NCBI RefSeq assembly: GCF_029227915.1
Contig: NC_079883.1
Span: forward strand, 12,524,001-12,588,000
DNA from: Hydractinia symbiolongicarpus
Taxonomy: Eukaryota > Cnidaria > Hydrozoa > Anthoathecata > Hydractiniidae
DNA length: 64,000 nucleotides
Direction of reading: 5' to 3'
Below, piece after piece: positions 37,261 to 49,850 of this stretch. Both the position numbers and the translations under genes were made by a program. How positions within the stretch are numbered: the stretch's first letter is position 1; each line of letters opens with the position of its first letter. Below the pieces are notes generated by a model. That model was given only the letters and a program-made list of their open reading frames with translations, was not told where the DNA came from and did no database searches.

Positions 37261-37839
37261 ATGCTTATGACTTCGCCCCATCGTTATTTTGGCTTGTGCA
37301 TTCGTTTTACTTACGAAAGAATTCTTCGTGTTTGTAGCCATGAAAGAAAGGGACTTCTGTGAGTGAATTTTTTTACTGTGGTCTAATAAAAAAGTCGAAA
37401 CGCAGTGCCCAATATATGAATTGCTCCTAATAGCCGGAAACAGGCCGTGTCGATGATGTAGGCCGACATACGCAACGCAAACCAAAGAACGCTTTATGAA
37501 AATCCTAACACGAGCGCGGAAGAAGCCCAAATTAACAGACTAGATGTAATGCTGAAGACCTCAAACTCCAGCAGCTTCTCTTGCAGACTATTGCGTCGTA
37601 CTACAAATAAAAATTAACATGCTTTCGCATAGTCGCGGCACCCAAAACGGACATTATACGATGTACAGAAACACACATTTCTGTTTTCGCGCCAAATCAA
37701 TTCCCGGGAGTGGTACTTTTACGTCCGCATAATTCGCACCGTCTTAAATTATATCTCATTTACACGGTAATGTTTAGTATACTTCTACTGTGATAACAAG
37801 CATCGTTTATCGTTGGATTGTTGTAAGAAAACATTAAAA
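37261..37839 (+). promoter_or_regulatory. tRNA-H1 intergenic region with H1 promoter
   Basis: Upstream region of the H1 gene, and the 5' flank of the divergent tRNA. It contains AAACACA at 37669-37675, the H1-specific box of animal H1 promoters, and a TATA-like ATTATATC near 37746-37753, about 90 bp before the H1 ATG. No other gene seen; long minus-strand ORFs here read through the tRNA. Confidence 0.5.
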
Positions 37840-38391
37840 ATGAGTGAAGCAGCTTCTCCAAAGAAAATCGCACCCAAGAAGAAACCTGCTGCAAAGAAGA
37901 CAGCTGATCACCCTAAATATGCGGACATGATCAAGGCTGCTATCGCTACCCTAAAGGAACGCGGTGGTTCATCTCGCCAAGCTATTACAAAATATATTCA
38001 TGCAAATTACAAAGTTGCTGAAAACTCAGATCATCATCTGAAAATGGCTCTTAAACGAGGAGTAACATCAGGCGATTTGATTCAAACTAAAGGCACTGGT
38101 GCTTCTGGATCATTCAAGCTAGGTCAGGTAAAAAAAGAAAAACCTAAGAAAAAGGCCGCAGCAAAAAAGCCAACGGCAAAGAAGCCTACTGCAAAGAAAA
38201 GTACACCAAAAAAGAAGCCAGCAAAGAAGAGCACGCCAAAGAAAGCAGCAAAGAAGCCTGCCACAAAGAAAGCCTCGGCTAAGAAACCAGCAGCTAAGAA
38301 ACCCACAAAGAAGCCTGTTGCTAAAAAACCTGCAGCAAAGAAGGTCAAAAAGACTCCCAAAAAGGCAGCAAAGAAGACCGCAAAAAAATAG
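37840..38391 (+). CDS. H1: Linker histone H1
   Basis: Binds linker DNA at the nucleosome entry/exit site and compacts chromatin in the nucleus. The ATG at 37840 (MSEAASPKK) gives 183 residues; an upstream in-frame TTG adds nine residues unlike any H1 and is not used. A short lysine/alanine/proline N-tail is followed by the winged-helix globular domain, about residues 24-97 ([33 protein letters not shown]). The basic tail, about 98-183, is built of AKKP, TPKK and AAKK repeats with several S/TPKK motifs. The frame is intact and intronless. It heads the histone cluster, tail-to-tail with H3, and is followed by a histone 3' stem-loop. N- and C-tails are too simple in composition for a finer family call. 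Confidence 0.95.
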   Translation: MSEAASPKKIAPKKKPAAKKTADHPKYADMIKAAIATLKERGGSSRQAITKYIHANYKVAENSDHHLKMALKRGVTSGDLIQTKGTGASGSFKLGQVKKEKPKKKAAAKKPTAKKPTAKKSTPKKKPAKKSTPKKAAKKPATKKASAKKPAAKKPTKKPVAKKPAAKKVKKTPKKAAKKTAKK

Positions 38392-38423
38392 TTTGTGTGT
38401 ATCTGGCTATTACATTAACAAAC

Positions 38424-38439
38424 GGCTATTTTTATAGCC
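38424..38439 (+). terminator. Histone 3' stem-loop of H1
   Basis: GGCTAT-TTTT-ATAGCC: 6-bp stem and 4-nt loop, the SLBP-binding processing signal of replication-dependent histone mRNAs, 32 bp after the H1 stop. It is followed by CACACATTTAC and an A-rich stretch ending CATT. Confidence 0.93.
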
Positions 38440-38715
38440 ACACATTTACAAAAAAACATTATCTTGGTACAAAGTTAAACTTGTTTAAGTCACTTAAACA
38501 GTTAAAAAAGAGTAAATTTAAGATTAGATTCCCTAAGTTTAAGTATTTTCGTTTTTAAATTTCTTATTTTCTTGGTTTTACTTTTCTTGCCCTTCATATT
38601 TTTAACATTGTCAAACTTTATGTAGCATAAAATTTTTATGTAGCATAAAATTTAAACAGAAAGCAGGACAAAGTTTGATATAAAAAGCTAGCCGTAATAT
38701 TCTTTATGGATGTGT
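38440..38715. other. Intergenic region between H1 and H3 3' ends
   Basis: AT-rich, no gene seen. It holds two adjacent 18-bp copies of TTATGTAGCATAAAATTT at 38618-38635 and 38636-38653, and the downstream processing elements of both convergent genes. Confidence 0.6.
38618..38653. repeat. Perfect 18-bp tandem duplication
   Basis: TTATGTAGCATAAAATTT occurs twice in a row between the convergent H1 and H3 genes. Probably a replication-slippage duplication; no function evident. Confidence 0.9.
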
Positions 38716-38731
38716 GGCTATAAAAATAGCC
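38716..38731 (-). terminator. Histone 3' stem-loop of H3
   Basis: Minus-strand GGCTAT-TTTT-ATAGCC, identical to that of H1, 21 bp after the H3 stop. Followed by CACACATCCATAAAG. Confidence 0.92.
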
Positions 38732-38752
38732 GTTTTTTGTTTGGTAAGATGC

Positions 38753-39998
<1,246 letters not shown>

Positions 39999-40022
39999 GC
40001 GTTGTCATTGCTCAACAAAAAC

Positions 40023-40038
40023 GGCTATTTTTATAGCC
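40023..40038 (+). terminator. Histone 3' stem-loop of H4
   Basis: GGCTAT-TTTT-ATAGCC, 24 bp after the H4 stop, followed by ACAAATCTTTTAAAACATT. Confidence 0.93.
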
Positions 40039-40420
40039 ACAAATCTTTTAAAACATTACTTTGTGCACGCTTCCAAATTACACAATGTGTAAAGTCTTGT
40101 CACAGTTACATTTATTGCTATACGATACTATGTCATATATGACACAAAAAAAATTTAGAAATACTTTGTAGGGTTAATTTGCCTGGGAGTGTTTCCGTGA
40201 AAAGCTGGGTTAAGTTAAATGTAAGCAATAACATGGATCAATGTACTTGTCTTTTCTGCAAGTACAGCTAATAATACGTATGAAAAGTGAAGCTAATCCA
40301 CACACACATGGGGAAGTATTTTAAATGTAGGCTAGTGTTCTTAAGCACATTATTTTTTAAGTTTTATTAACTTCGGTTAACTTGTAGTGACGCCAAGTAA
40401 ATGCTTTTTTAAAGATGTGT
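40039..40420. other. Intergenic region between H4 and H2B 3' ends
   Basis: AT-rich with no gene seen. It contains a 14-bp palindrome TGTCATATATGACA at 40131-40144. The ends carry the downstream processing elements of H4 and of H2B. Confidence 0.55.
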
Positions 40421-40436
40421 GGTCTTAAAAAAGACC
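40421..40436 (-). terminator. Histone 3' stem-loop of H2B, variant stem
   Basis: Minus-strand GGTCTT-TTTT-AAGACC, 23 bp after the H2B stop. The stem sequence differs from the other four genes (GGCTAT/ATAGCC) at three positions on each side, yet all six base pairs are kept. Followed by ACACATCTTTAAAAAAGCATT. Confidence 0.9.
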
Positions 40437-40459
40437 GTTTGTGTTTGGTAGACGTTGGT

Positions 40460-40864
40460 TTACTTGCTGCTTGTGTCTTTTGTGACGGCTTTTGTTCCTT
40501 CACTGACTCCGTGTTTTGCAAGTTCTCCAGGCAAGAGAAGACGTACTGCGGTTTGAATTTCACGAGAAGAGATGGTCGACTTTTTGTTTTGAAGAGCCAA
40601 ACGCGAAGCTTCGGAAGCAATGCGCTCAAAGATGTCGTTGACAAATGAGTTCATGATGCTCATAGCTTTGCTTGAAACTCCGACATCTGGGTGAACTTGT
40701 TTCAAAACATTGTAGATGTAAATAGCATAACTTTCCTTTCTCTTTCTCTTGCGTTTCTTTTCACCAGTTCCACCAATCTTTCCTCATTTTTTGCCGGCTC
40801 TTTTTTCACCTTTCTTGGCTACTTTAGGTGCCTGTTTTCCTCCTTTAGCTGCTGCGTCAGACAT
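40460..40864 (-). pseudogene. H2B: Histone H2B with premature stop at codon 27
   Basis: Core histone that pairs with H2A. From the ATG at 40864 the frame reads MSDAAAKGGKQAPKVAKK..AGKK and then TGA at 40784-40786. The same frame continues without a shift through [20 protein letters not shown], the histone fold ([40 protein letters not shown]) to TKDTSSK. 134 codons in all, 133 of them sense; a usual H2B is about 123. Unusual residues in conserved places (YNV for [11 protein letters not shown] for LAHYNKRS, KDTSSK for KYTSSK) support relaxed selection. It has a TATA box and a base-paired 3' stem-loop, so death looks recent. Confidence 0.92.
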
Positions 40865-41148
40865 GGTTAAAAATTTTTGCTACTTAACTTGTAAATAAGC
40901 ATTAAACTGCAAGTCAAAACTTTTTGTTTATAAGTAAAAAAATCGGATCGAATTCGATCCGAAAACGCCGATACGCAATTTAATTGGTTAAAAAAAAAAT
41001 CTTTTGTTTAATACTTAATTATGATTGGTTAAAAAAACATGATTTCGATCCTATTTTTATGATGAAAAAACGAGTAAAGTTTATTTCGTTAACACTTACG
41101 TTAAATATTCGTACGTTTTTGTATTAACTTACAAATCAAATCGCAGTT
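40865..41148. promoter_or_regulatory. Divergent H2B-H2A promoter region
   Basis: A minus-strand TATAAA at 40927-40932 lies about 63 bp before the H2B start. ATTGG motifs lie at 40983-40987 and 41033-41037. A perfect 20-bp palindrome lies at 40943-40962. For H2A only weak TATA-like stretches (TTAAATATT near 41101) are seen. Confidence 0.6.
40943..40962. promoter_or_regulatory. 20-bp palindrome in the H2B-H2A promoter
   Basis: TCGGATCGAATTCGATCCGA is its own reverse complement over all 20 bases. It lies just upstream of the H2B TATA box, on the H2A side, and holds four CpG sites in an AT-rich context. Confidence 0.65.
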
Positions 41149-41529
41149 ATGTCTGGACGTGGAAAAGGTGGAAAAGCTAAGGCTAAAGCCAAGACAAGAT
41201 CCTCAAGAGCTGGACTTAAATTTCCAGTCGGTAGAGTGCATAGATTCCTTCGTAGAGGGCACTATGCTAACCGAATTGGATCTGGAGCACCAGTTTACTT
41301 AGCAGCCGTCTTGGAATATTTATCTGCTGAGATATTGGAGTTGGCTGGTAACGCAGCAAGAGACAACAAAAAAGCTAGGATTATTCCAAGACATTTACAA
41401 TTGGCTGTTCGTAATGATGAAGAATTAAACAAACTTTTGAGCGGTGCAACCATTGCAGCTGGTGGTGTTTTGCCAAACATTCAAGCTGTCTTACTCCCAA
41501 AGAAGAACGACAAAGGACAGAAGAAGTAA
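41149..41529 (+). CDS. H2A: Histone H2A
   Basis: Core histone that pairs with H2B. 126 residues, intact and intronless. The N-tail [21 protein letters not shown] leads into the fold ([57 protein letters not shown]) and the docking segment ([17 protein letters not shown]). Acidic-patch residues in [11 protein letters not shown] and NDEEL are present. The tail NDKGQKK has no SQ-E/D motif, so it is canonical H2A rather than H2A.X. Some loop residues are unusual (HYANRIGSG for NYAERVGAG). Divergent from the broken H2B; last gene of the island, 122 bp before the 5S array resumes. Confidence 0.97.
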   Translation: MSGRGKGGKAKAKAKTRSSRAGLKFPVGRVHRFLRRGHYANRIGSGAPVYLAAVLEYLSAEILELAGNAARDNKKARIIPRHLQLAVRNDEELNKLLSGATIAAGGVLPNIQAVLLPKKNDKGQKK

Positions 41530-41551
41530 ACCGCTACACTCGGAAAACAAC

Positions 41552-41567
41552 GGCTATTTTTATAGCC
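41552..41567 (+). terminator. Histone 3' stem-loop of H2A
   Basis: GGCTAT-TTTT-ATAGCC, 22 bp after the H2A stop, followed by ACACATCTTTAAAAAAACATT. Confidence 0.93.
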
Positions 41568-41726
41568 ACACATCTTTAAAAAAACATTGTTTTTTTCACA
41601 AAACTATAACCTTAAAGTCTAATAGATAATCCATGCATACGCCTTGTCCTAAGTAACTCAAAGAAATTAAATAAAAAAATTTGATCACAACGTCAAAATA
41701 AATTGCACGTATTTGCCCCTACTAAT

Positions 41727-41846
41727 GTCTACGGCCATACCACGATGAACACACCCATTCTCGTCTGATCACGGAAGTTAAGCATCGTCGGGCCGGGATA
41801 GTACTTGGATGGGGGACCGCCTGGGAACTCCCGGTGTCGTAGGCTT
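41727..41846 (+). rRNA. 5S: 5S rRNA, array copy 59 (first after the island)
   Basis: Variant G31A. It lies 76 bp after the right edge of the island. Confidence 0.94.
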
Positions 41847-42194
41847 TTCATTTTCATTTGTTGCCTTTTCATTTCAATGGCGCTGTGATATATTTCTTGT
41901 TATAACAATTAATGAACGTGGCGGTTGTTGAAAGTGTTTCCTATGACATTTTCCTACGACATTTTCAGGTGATAGTACGAGAAAAAAGAGCTTTCAAATG
42001 CATACAAACTCGATCTATTGCCGATCATTCAATAACCCTGACGGAATGGCAAATAAAATAAAATTCCGCCGCCTTCCGAGGACTTATATCGCAATCACGT
42101 TTCGTAACAGCCAAGCGAGGTTTTACCTTAGCGTTTAAGTCACCACCAACATTTGGCCGCGCAACTATTCTAAGCTCATTCATTTTGACTTAAG

Positions 42195-42278
42195 GAGGGG
42201 GCGAGCGCGGACGCAGGCCCCCACTACCAGAAATTGTACGGTCGAGTTACTGACGTTTGCAGTAATCGCAGAGGTCAG
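42195..42278 (-). pseudogene. U1 snRNA 3'-half remnant, first of block B
   Basis: Same 84-bp truncated U1 as in block A, the first after the island. Later ones in block B follow at 625-bp steps, shifted by 1 bp where units have indels. In the copies near 47.9 and 51.6 kb the stretch before the Sm site has lost a base (CCAGATATG on the + strand). Confidence 0.83.
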
Positions 42279-42351
42279 TAACTCAAAGAAATTAAATAAA
42301 AAAATTTGATCACAACGTCAAAATAAATTGCACGTATTTGCCCCTACTAAT

Positions 42352-42471
42352 GTCTATGGCCATACCACGATGAACACACCCGTTCTCGTCTGATCACGGA
42401 AGTTAAGCATCGTCGGGCCGGGATAGTACTTGGTTGGGGGACCGCCTGGGAACTCCCGGTGTCGTAGGCTT
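42352..42471 (+). rRNA. 5S: 5S rRNA, array copy 60
   Basis: Variants C6T and A83T. Confidence 0.93.
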
Positions 42472-42976
42472 TTCATTTTAATTTGTTGCCTTTTCATTTC
42501 AATGGCGCTGTGATATATTTCTTGTTATAACAATTAAGGAACGTGGCGGTTGTTGAAAGTGTTTCCTATGACATTTTCCTACGACATTTTCAGGTGATAG
42601 TACGAGAAAAAAGAGCTTTCAAATGCATACAAACTCGATCTATTGCCGATCATCCAATAACCCTGACGGAATGGCAAATAAAATAAAATTCCGCCGCCTT
42701 CCGAGGACTTATATCGCAATCACGTTTCGTAACAGCCAAGCGAGGTTTTACCTTAGCGTTTAAGTCACCACCGACATTTGGCCGCGCAACTATTCTAAGC
42801 TCATTCATTTTGACTTAAGGAGGGGGCGAGCGCGGACGCAGGCCCCCACTACCAGAAATTGTACGGTCGAGTTACTGACGTTTGCAGTAATCGCAGAGGT
42901 CAGTAACTCAAAGAAATTAAATAAAAAAATTTGATCACAACGTCAAAATATATTGCACGTATTTGCCCCTACTAAT

Positions 42977-43096
42977 ATCTACGGCCATACCACGATGAAC
43001 ACACCCGTTCTCGTCTGATCACGGAAATTAAGCATCGTCGGGCCGGCATAGTACTTGGATGGGGGACCGCCTGGGAACTCCCGGTGTCGTAGGCTT
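42977..43096 (+). rRNA. 5S: 5S rRNA, array copy 61
   Basis: Variants G1A (first transcribed base), G51A and G71C. Confidence 0.92.
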
Positions 43097-43601
43097 TTCA
43101 TTTTCATTTGTTGCCTTTTCATTTCAATGGCGCTGTGTTATATTTCTTGTTATAACAATTAAGGAACGTGGCGGTTGTTGAAAGTGTTTCCTATGACATT
43201 TTCCTACGACATTTTCAGGTGATAGTACGAGAAAGAAGAGCTTTCAAATGCATACAAACTCGATCTATTGCCGATCATCCAATAACCCTGACGGAATGGC
43301 AAATAAAATAAAATTCCGCCGCCTTCCGAGGACTTATATCGCAATCACGTTTCGTAACAGCCAAGCGAGGTTTTACCTTAGCGTTTAAGTCACCACCGAC
43401 ATTTGGCCGCGCAACTATTCTAAGCTCATTCATTTTGACTTAAGGAGGGGGCGAGCGCGGACGCAGGCCCCCACTACCAGAAATTGTACGGTCGAGTTAC
43501 TGACGTTTGCAGTAATCGCAGAGGTCAGTAACTCAAAGAAATTAAATAAAAAAATTTGATCACAACGTCAAAATAAATTGCACGTATTTGCCCCTACTAA
43601 T

Positions 43602-43720
43602 GTCTACGGCCATACCACGATAAACACACCCGTTCTCGTCTGATCACGGAAGTTAAGCATCGTCGGGCCGGGATAGTACTTGGATGGGGGACCGCCTGGG
43701 AACTCCCGTGTCGTAGGCTT
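43602..43720 (+). rRNA. 5S: 5S rRNA, array copy 62 (1-nt deletion)
   Basis: 119 nt. One G of the 107-108 pair is lost, and G21A is present. Confidence 0.9.
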
Positions 43721-44225
43721 TTCATTTTCATTTGTTGCCTTTTCATTTCAATGGCGCTGTGATATATTTCTTGTTATAACAGTTAAGGAACGTGGCGGTT
43801 GTTGAAAGTGTTTCCTATGACATTTTCCTACGACATTTTCAGGTGATAGTACGAGAAAAAAGAGCTTTCAAATGCATACAAACTCGATCTATTGCCGATC
43901 GTCCAATAACCCTGACGGAATGGCAAATAAAATAAAATTCCGCCGCCTTCCGAGGACTTATATCGCAATCACGTTTCGTAACAGCCAAGCGAGGTTTTAC
44001 CTTAGCGTTTAAGTCACCACCGACATTTGGCCGCGCAGCAATTCTAAGCTCATTCATTTTGACTTAAGGAGGGGGCGAGCGTGGACGCAGGCCCCCACTA
44101 CCAGAAATTGTACGGTCGAGTTACTGACGTTTGCGGTAATCGCAGAGGTCAGTAACTCAAAGAAATTGAATAAAAAAATTTGATCACAACGTCAAAATAA
44201 ATTGCACGTATTTGCCCCTACTAAT

Positions 44226-44345
44226 GTCTACGGCCATACCCCGATGAACACACCCGTTCTCGTCTGATCACGGAAGTTAAGCATCGCCGGGCCGGGATAG
44301 TACTTGGATGGGGGACCGCCTGGGAACTCCCGGTGTCGTAGGCTT
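44226..44345 (+). rRNA. 5S: 5S rRNA, array copy 63
   Basis: Variants A16C and T62C. Confidence 0.93.
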
Positions 44346-44851
44346 TTCATTTTCATTTGTTGCCTTTTCATTTCAATGGCGCTGTGATATATTTCTTGTT
44401 ATAACAATTAAGGAACGTTGTGGTTGTTGAAAGTGTTTCCTATGACATTTTCCTACGACATTTTCAGGTGATAGTACGAGAAAAAAGAGCTTTCAAATGC
44501 ATACAAACTCGATCTATTGCCGATCATCCAATAACCCTGACGGAATGGCAAATAAAATAAAATTCCGCCGCCTTCCGAGGACTTATATCGCAATCACGTT
44601 TCGTAACAGCCAAGCAAGGTTTTACCTTCAGCGTTTAAGTCACCACCGACATTTGGCCGCGCAACTATTCTAAGCTCATTCATTTTGACTTAAGGAGCGG
44701 GCGAGCGCGGACGCAGGCCCCCACTACCAGAAATTGTACGGTCGAGTTACTGACGTTTGCAGTAATAGCAGAGGTCAGTAACTCAAAGAAATTAAATAAA
44801 AAAATTTGATCACAACGTCAAAATAAATTGCACGTATTTGCCCCTACTAAT

Positions 44852-44971
44852 GTCTACGGCCATACCATGATGAACACACCCGTTCTCGTCTGATCACGGA
44901 AGTTAAGCATCGTCGGGCCGGGAAAGTACTTGGATGGGGGACCGCCTGGGAACTCCCGGTGTCGTAGGCTT
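44852..44971 (+). rRNA. 5S: 5S rRNA, array copy 64
   Basis: Variants C17T and T73A; first unit of the six-unit duplication. Confidence 0.93.
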
Positions 44972-45476
44972 TTCATTTTCATTTGTTGCCTTTTCATTTC
45001 AATGGCGCTGTGATATATTTCTTGTTATAACAATTAAGGAACTTGGCGGTTGTTGAAAGTGTTTCCTATGACATTTTCCTACGACATTTTCAGGTGATAG
45101 TACGAGAAAAAAGAGCTTTCAAATGCATACAAACTCGATCTATTGCCGATCATCCAATAACCCTGACGAAATGGCAAATAAAATAAAATTCCGCCGCCTT
45201 CCGAGGACTTATATCGCAATCACGTTTCGTAACAGCCAAGCGAGGTTTTACCTTAGCGTTTAAGTCACCACCGACATTTGGCCACGCAACTATTCTAAGC
45301 TCATTCATTTTGACTTAAGGAGGGGGCAAGCGCGGACGCAGGCCCCCACTACCAGAAATTGTACGGTCGAGTTACTGACGTTTGCAGTAATCGCAGAGGT
45401 CAGTAACTCAAAGAAATTAAATAAAAAAATTTGATCACAACGTCAAAATAAATTGCACGTATTTGCCCCTACTAAT

Positions 45477-45596
45477 GTCTACGGCCATACCACGATAAAC
45501 ACACCCGTTCTCGTCTGATCACGGAAGTTAAGCATCGTCGGGCCGGGATAGTACTTGGATGGGGGACCGCCTGGGAACTCCCGGTGTCGTATGCTT
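45477..45596 (+). rRNA. 5S: 5S rRNA, array copy 65
   Basis: Variants G21A and G116T. The 3' T-run reads CTTCTC instead of CTTTTC, so the first terminator is weakened. Confidence 0.92.
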
Positions 45597-46101
45597 CTCA
45601 TTTTCATTTGTTGCCTTTTCATTTCAATGGCGTTGTGATATATTTCTTGTCATAACAATTAAGGAACGTGGCGGTTGTTGAAAGTGTTTCCTATGACATT
45701 TTCCTACGACATTTTCAGGTGATAGTACGAGAAAAAAGAGCTTTCAAATGCATACAAACTCGATCTATTGCCGATCATCCAATAACCCTGACGGAATGGC
45801 AAATAAAATAAAATTCCGCCGCCTTCCGAGGACTTATATCGCAATCACGTTTCGTAACAGCCAAGCGAGGTTTTACCTTAGCGTTTAAGTCACCACCGAA
45901 ATTTGGCCGCGCAACTATTCTAAGCTCATTCATTTTGACTTAAGGAGCGGGTGAGCGCGGACGCAGGCCCCCAATACCAGAAATTGTACCGTCGAGTTAC
46001 TGACGTTTGCAGTAATCGCAGAGGTCAGCAACTCAAAGAAATTAAATAGAAAAATTTGATCACAACGTCAAAATAAATTGCACGTATTTGCCCCTACTAA
46101 T

Positions 46102-46221
46102 GTCTACGGCCATACCACGATGAACACACCCGTTCTCGTCTGATCACGGAAGTTAAGCATCGTCGGGCCGGGATAGTACTTGGATGGGGGACCGCCTGGG
46201 AACTCCCGGTGTCGTAGGCTT
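46102..46221 (+). rRNA. 5S: 5S rRNA, array copy 66
   Basis: Consensus sequence. Confidence 0.95.
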
Positions 46222-46726
46222 TTCATTTTCATTTGTTGCCTTTTCATTTCAATGTCGCTGTGATATATTTCTTGTTATAACAATTAAGGAACGTGGCGGT
46301 TGTTGAAAGTGTTTCCTATGACATTTTCCTACGACATTTTCAGGTGATAGTACGAGAAAAAAGAGCTTTCAAATGTATACAAACTCGATCTATTGCCGAT
46401 CATCCAATAACCCTGACGGAATGGCAAATAAAATAAAATTCCGCCGCCTTCCGAGGACTTATATCGCAATCACGTTTCGTAACAGCCAAGCGAGGTTTTA
46501 CCTTAGCGTTTAAGTCACCACCGACATTTGGCCGCGCAACTATTCTAAGCTCATTCATTTTGACTTAAGGAGGGGGTGAGCGCGGACGCAGGCCCCCACT
46601 ACCAGAAATTGTACGGTCGAGTTACTGACGTTTGCAGTAATCGCAGAGGTCAGTAACTCAAAGAAATTAAATAGAAAAATTTGATCACAACGTCAAAATA
46701 AATTGCACGTATTTGCCCCTGCTAAT

Positions 46727-46846
46727 GTCTACGGCCATACCACGATGAACACACCCGTTCTCGTCTGATCACGGAAGTTAAGCATCGTCGGGCCGGGATA
46801 GTACTTGGATGGGGGACCGCCTGGGAACTCCCGGTGTCGTAGGCTT
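46727..46846 (+). rRNA. 5S: 5S rRNA, array copy 67
   Basis: Consensus sequence. Confidence 0.95.
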
Positions 46847-47351
46847 TTCATTTTCATTTGTTGCCTTTTCATTTCAATGGCGCTGTGATATATTTCTTGT
46901 TATAACAAATAAGGAACGTGGCGGTTGTTGAAAGTGTTTCCTATGACATTTTCCTACGACATTTTCAGGTGATAGTACGAGAAAAAAGAGCTTTCAAATG
47001 CATACAAACTCGATCTATTGCCGATCATCCAATAACCCTGACGGAATGGCAAATAAAATAAAATTCCGCCGCCTTCCGAGGACTTATATCGCAATCACGT
47101 TTCGTAACAGCCAAGCGAGGTTTTACCTTAGCGTTTAAGTCACCACCGACATTTGGCTGCGCAGCAATTCTAAGCTCATTCATTTTGACTTAAGGAGGGG
47201 GCGAGCGCGGACGCAGGCCCCCACTACCAGAAATTGTACGGTCGAGTTACTGACGTTTGCAGTAATCGCAGAGGTCAGTAACTCAAAGAAATTAAATAAA
47301 AAAATTTGATCACAACGTCAAAATAAATTGCACGTATTTGCCCCTACTAAT

Positions 47352-47471
47352 GTCTATGGCCATACCACGATGAACACACCCGTTCTCGTCTGATCACGGA
47401 AGTTAAGCATCGTCTGGCCGGGATAGTACTTGGATGGGGGACCGCCTGGGAACTCCCGGTGTCGTAGGCTT
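47352..47471 (+). rRNA. 5S: 5S rRNA, array copy 68
   Basis: Variants C6T and G64T. Confidence 0.93.
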
Positions 47472-47975
47472 TTCATTTTCATTTGTTGCCTTTTCATTTC
47501 AATGGCGCTGTGATATATTTCTTGTTATAACAATTAAGGAACGTGGCGGTTGTTGAAAGTGTTTCCTATGTAATTTTCCTACGACATTTTCAGGTGATAG
47601 TACGAGAAAAAAGAGCTTTCAACTGCATACAAACTCGATCTATTGCCGATCAACCAATAACCCTGACGGAATGGCAAATAAAATAAATTTCCGCCGCCTT
47701 CCGAGGACTTATATCGCAATCACGTTTCGTAACAGCCAAGTGAGGTTTTACCTTACCGTTTAAGTCACCACCGACATTTGGCCGCGCAACTATTCTAAGC
47801 TCATTCATTTTGACTTAAGGAGGGGGCGAGCGCGGACGCAGGCCCCCACTACCAGATATGTACGGTCGAGTTACTGACGTTTGCAGTAATCGCAGAGGTC
47901 AGTAACTCAAAGAAATTAAATAAAAAAATTTGATCACAACGTCAAAATAAATTGCACGTATTTGCCCCTACTAAT

Positions 47976-48095
47976 GTCTACGGCCATACCACGATGAACA
48001 CACCCGTTCTCGTCTGATCAGGGAAGTTAAGCATCGTCGGGCCGGGATAGTACTTGGATGGGGGACCGCCTGGGAACTCCCGGTGTCGTAGGCTT
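47976..48095 (+). rRNA. 5S: 5S rRNA, array copy 69
   Basis: Variant C46G. Confidence 0.94.
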
Positions 48096-48600
48096 TTCAT
48101 TTTTATTTGTTGCCTTTTCATTTCAATGGCGCTGTGATATATTTCTTGTTATAACAATTAAGGAACGTGGCGGTTGTTGAAAGTGTTTCCTATGACATTT
48201 TCCTACGACATTTTCAGGTGATAGTACGAGAAAAAAGAGCTTTCAAATGCATACAAACTCGATCTATTGCCGATCATCCAATAACCCTGACGGAATGGCA
48301 AATAAAATAAAATTCCGCCGCCTTCCGAGGACTTATATCGCAATCACGTTTCGTAACAGCCAAGCGAGGTTTTACCTTAGCGTTTAAGTCACCACCGACA
48401 TTTGGCCGCGCAACTATTCTAAGCTCATTCATTTTGACTTAAGGAGGGGGCGAGCGCGGACGCAGGCCCCCACTACCAGAAATTGTACGGTCGAGTTACT
48501 GACGTTTGCAGTAATCGCAGAGGTCAGTAACTCAAAGAAATTAAATAAAAAAATTTGATCACAACGTCAAAATAAATTGCACGTATTTGCCCCTACTAAT

Positions 48601-48720
48601 GTCTACGGCCATACCATGATGAACACACCCGTTCTCGTCTGATCACGGAAGTTAAGCATCGTCGGGCCGGGAAAGTACTTGGATGGGGGACCGCCTGGGA
48701 ACTCCCGGTGTCGTAGGCTT
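48601..48720 (+). rRNA. 5S: 5S rRNA, array copy 70
   Basis: Variants C17T and T73A; duplicate of copy 64. Confidence 0.93.
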
Positions 48721-49225
48721 TTCATTTTCATTTGTTGCCTTTTCATTTCAATGGCGCTGTGATATATTTCTTGTTATAACAATTAAGGAACTTGGCGGTT
48801 GTTGAAAGTGTTTCCTATGACATTTTCCTACGACATTTTCAGGTGATAGTACGAGAAAAAAGAGCTTTCAAATGCATACAAACTCGATCTATTGCCGATC
48901 ATCCAATAACCCTGACGAAATGGCAAATAAAATAAAATTCCGCCGCCTTCCGAGGACTTATATCGCAATCACGTTTCGTAACAGCCAAGCGAGGTTTTAC
49001 CTTAGCGTTTAAGTCACCACCGACATTTGGCCACGCAACTATTCTAAGCTCATTCATTTTGACTTAAGGAGGGGGCAAGCGCGGACGCAGGCCCCCACTA
49101 CCAGAAATTGTACGGTCGAGTTACTGACGTTTGCAGTAATCGCAGAGGTCAGTAACTCAAAGAAATTAAATAAAAAAATTTGATCACAACGTCAAAATAA
49201 ATTGCACGTATTTGCCCCTACTAAT

Positions 49226-49345
49226 GTCTACGGCCATACCACGATAAACACACCCGTTCTCGTCTGATCACGGAAGTTAAGCATCGTCGGGCCGGGATAG
49301 TACTTGGATGGGGGACCGCCTGGGAACTCCCGGTGTCGTATGCTT
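49226..49345 (+). rRNA. 5S: 5S rRNA, array copy 71
   Basis: Variants G21A and G116T with the CTTCTC terminator; duplicate of copy 65. Confidence 0.92.
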
Positions 49346-49850
49346 CTCATTTTCATTTGTTGCCTTTTCATTTCAATGGCGTTGTGATATATTTCTTGTC
49401 ATAACAATTAAGGAACGTGGCGGTTGTTGAAAGTGTTTCCTATGACATTTTCCTACGACATTTTCAGGTGATAGTACGAGAAAAAAGAGCTTTCAAATGC
49501 ATACAAACTCGATCTTTTGCCGATCATCCAATAACCCTGACGGAATGGCAAATAAAATAAAATTCCGCCGCCTTCCGAGGACTTATATCGCAATCACGTT
49601 TCGTAACAGCCAAGCGAGGTTTTACCTTAGCGTTTAAGTCACCACCGAAATTTGGCCGCGCAACTATTCTAAGCTCATTCATTTTGACTTAAGGAGGGGG
49701 TGAGCGCGGACGCAGGCCCCCAATACCAGAAATTGTACCGTCGAGTTACTGACGTTTGCAGTAATCGCAGAGGTCAGCAACTCAAAGAAATTAAATAGAA
49801 AAATTTGATCACAACGTCAAAATAAATTGCACGTATTTGCCCCTACTAAT

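Noticed and set aside
37129-37530. 133-residue minus-strand ORF
   Set aside because: It reads straight through the tRNA-Arg gene (GPVAQWIRHLTTNQGIPGSTPGR is a typical tRNA translation artefact).
38124-38360. 78-residue minus-strand ORF rich in F, G and A
   Set aside because: Antisense shadow of the lysine-rich H1 tail.
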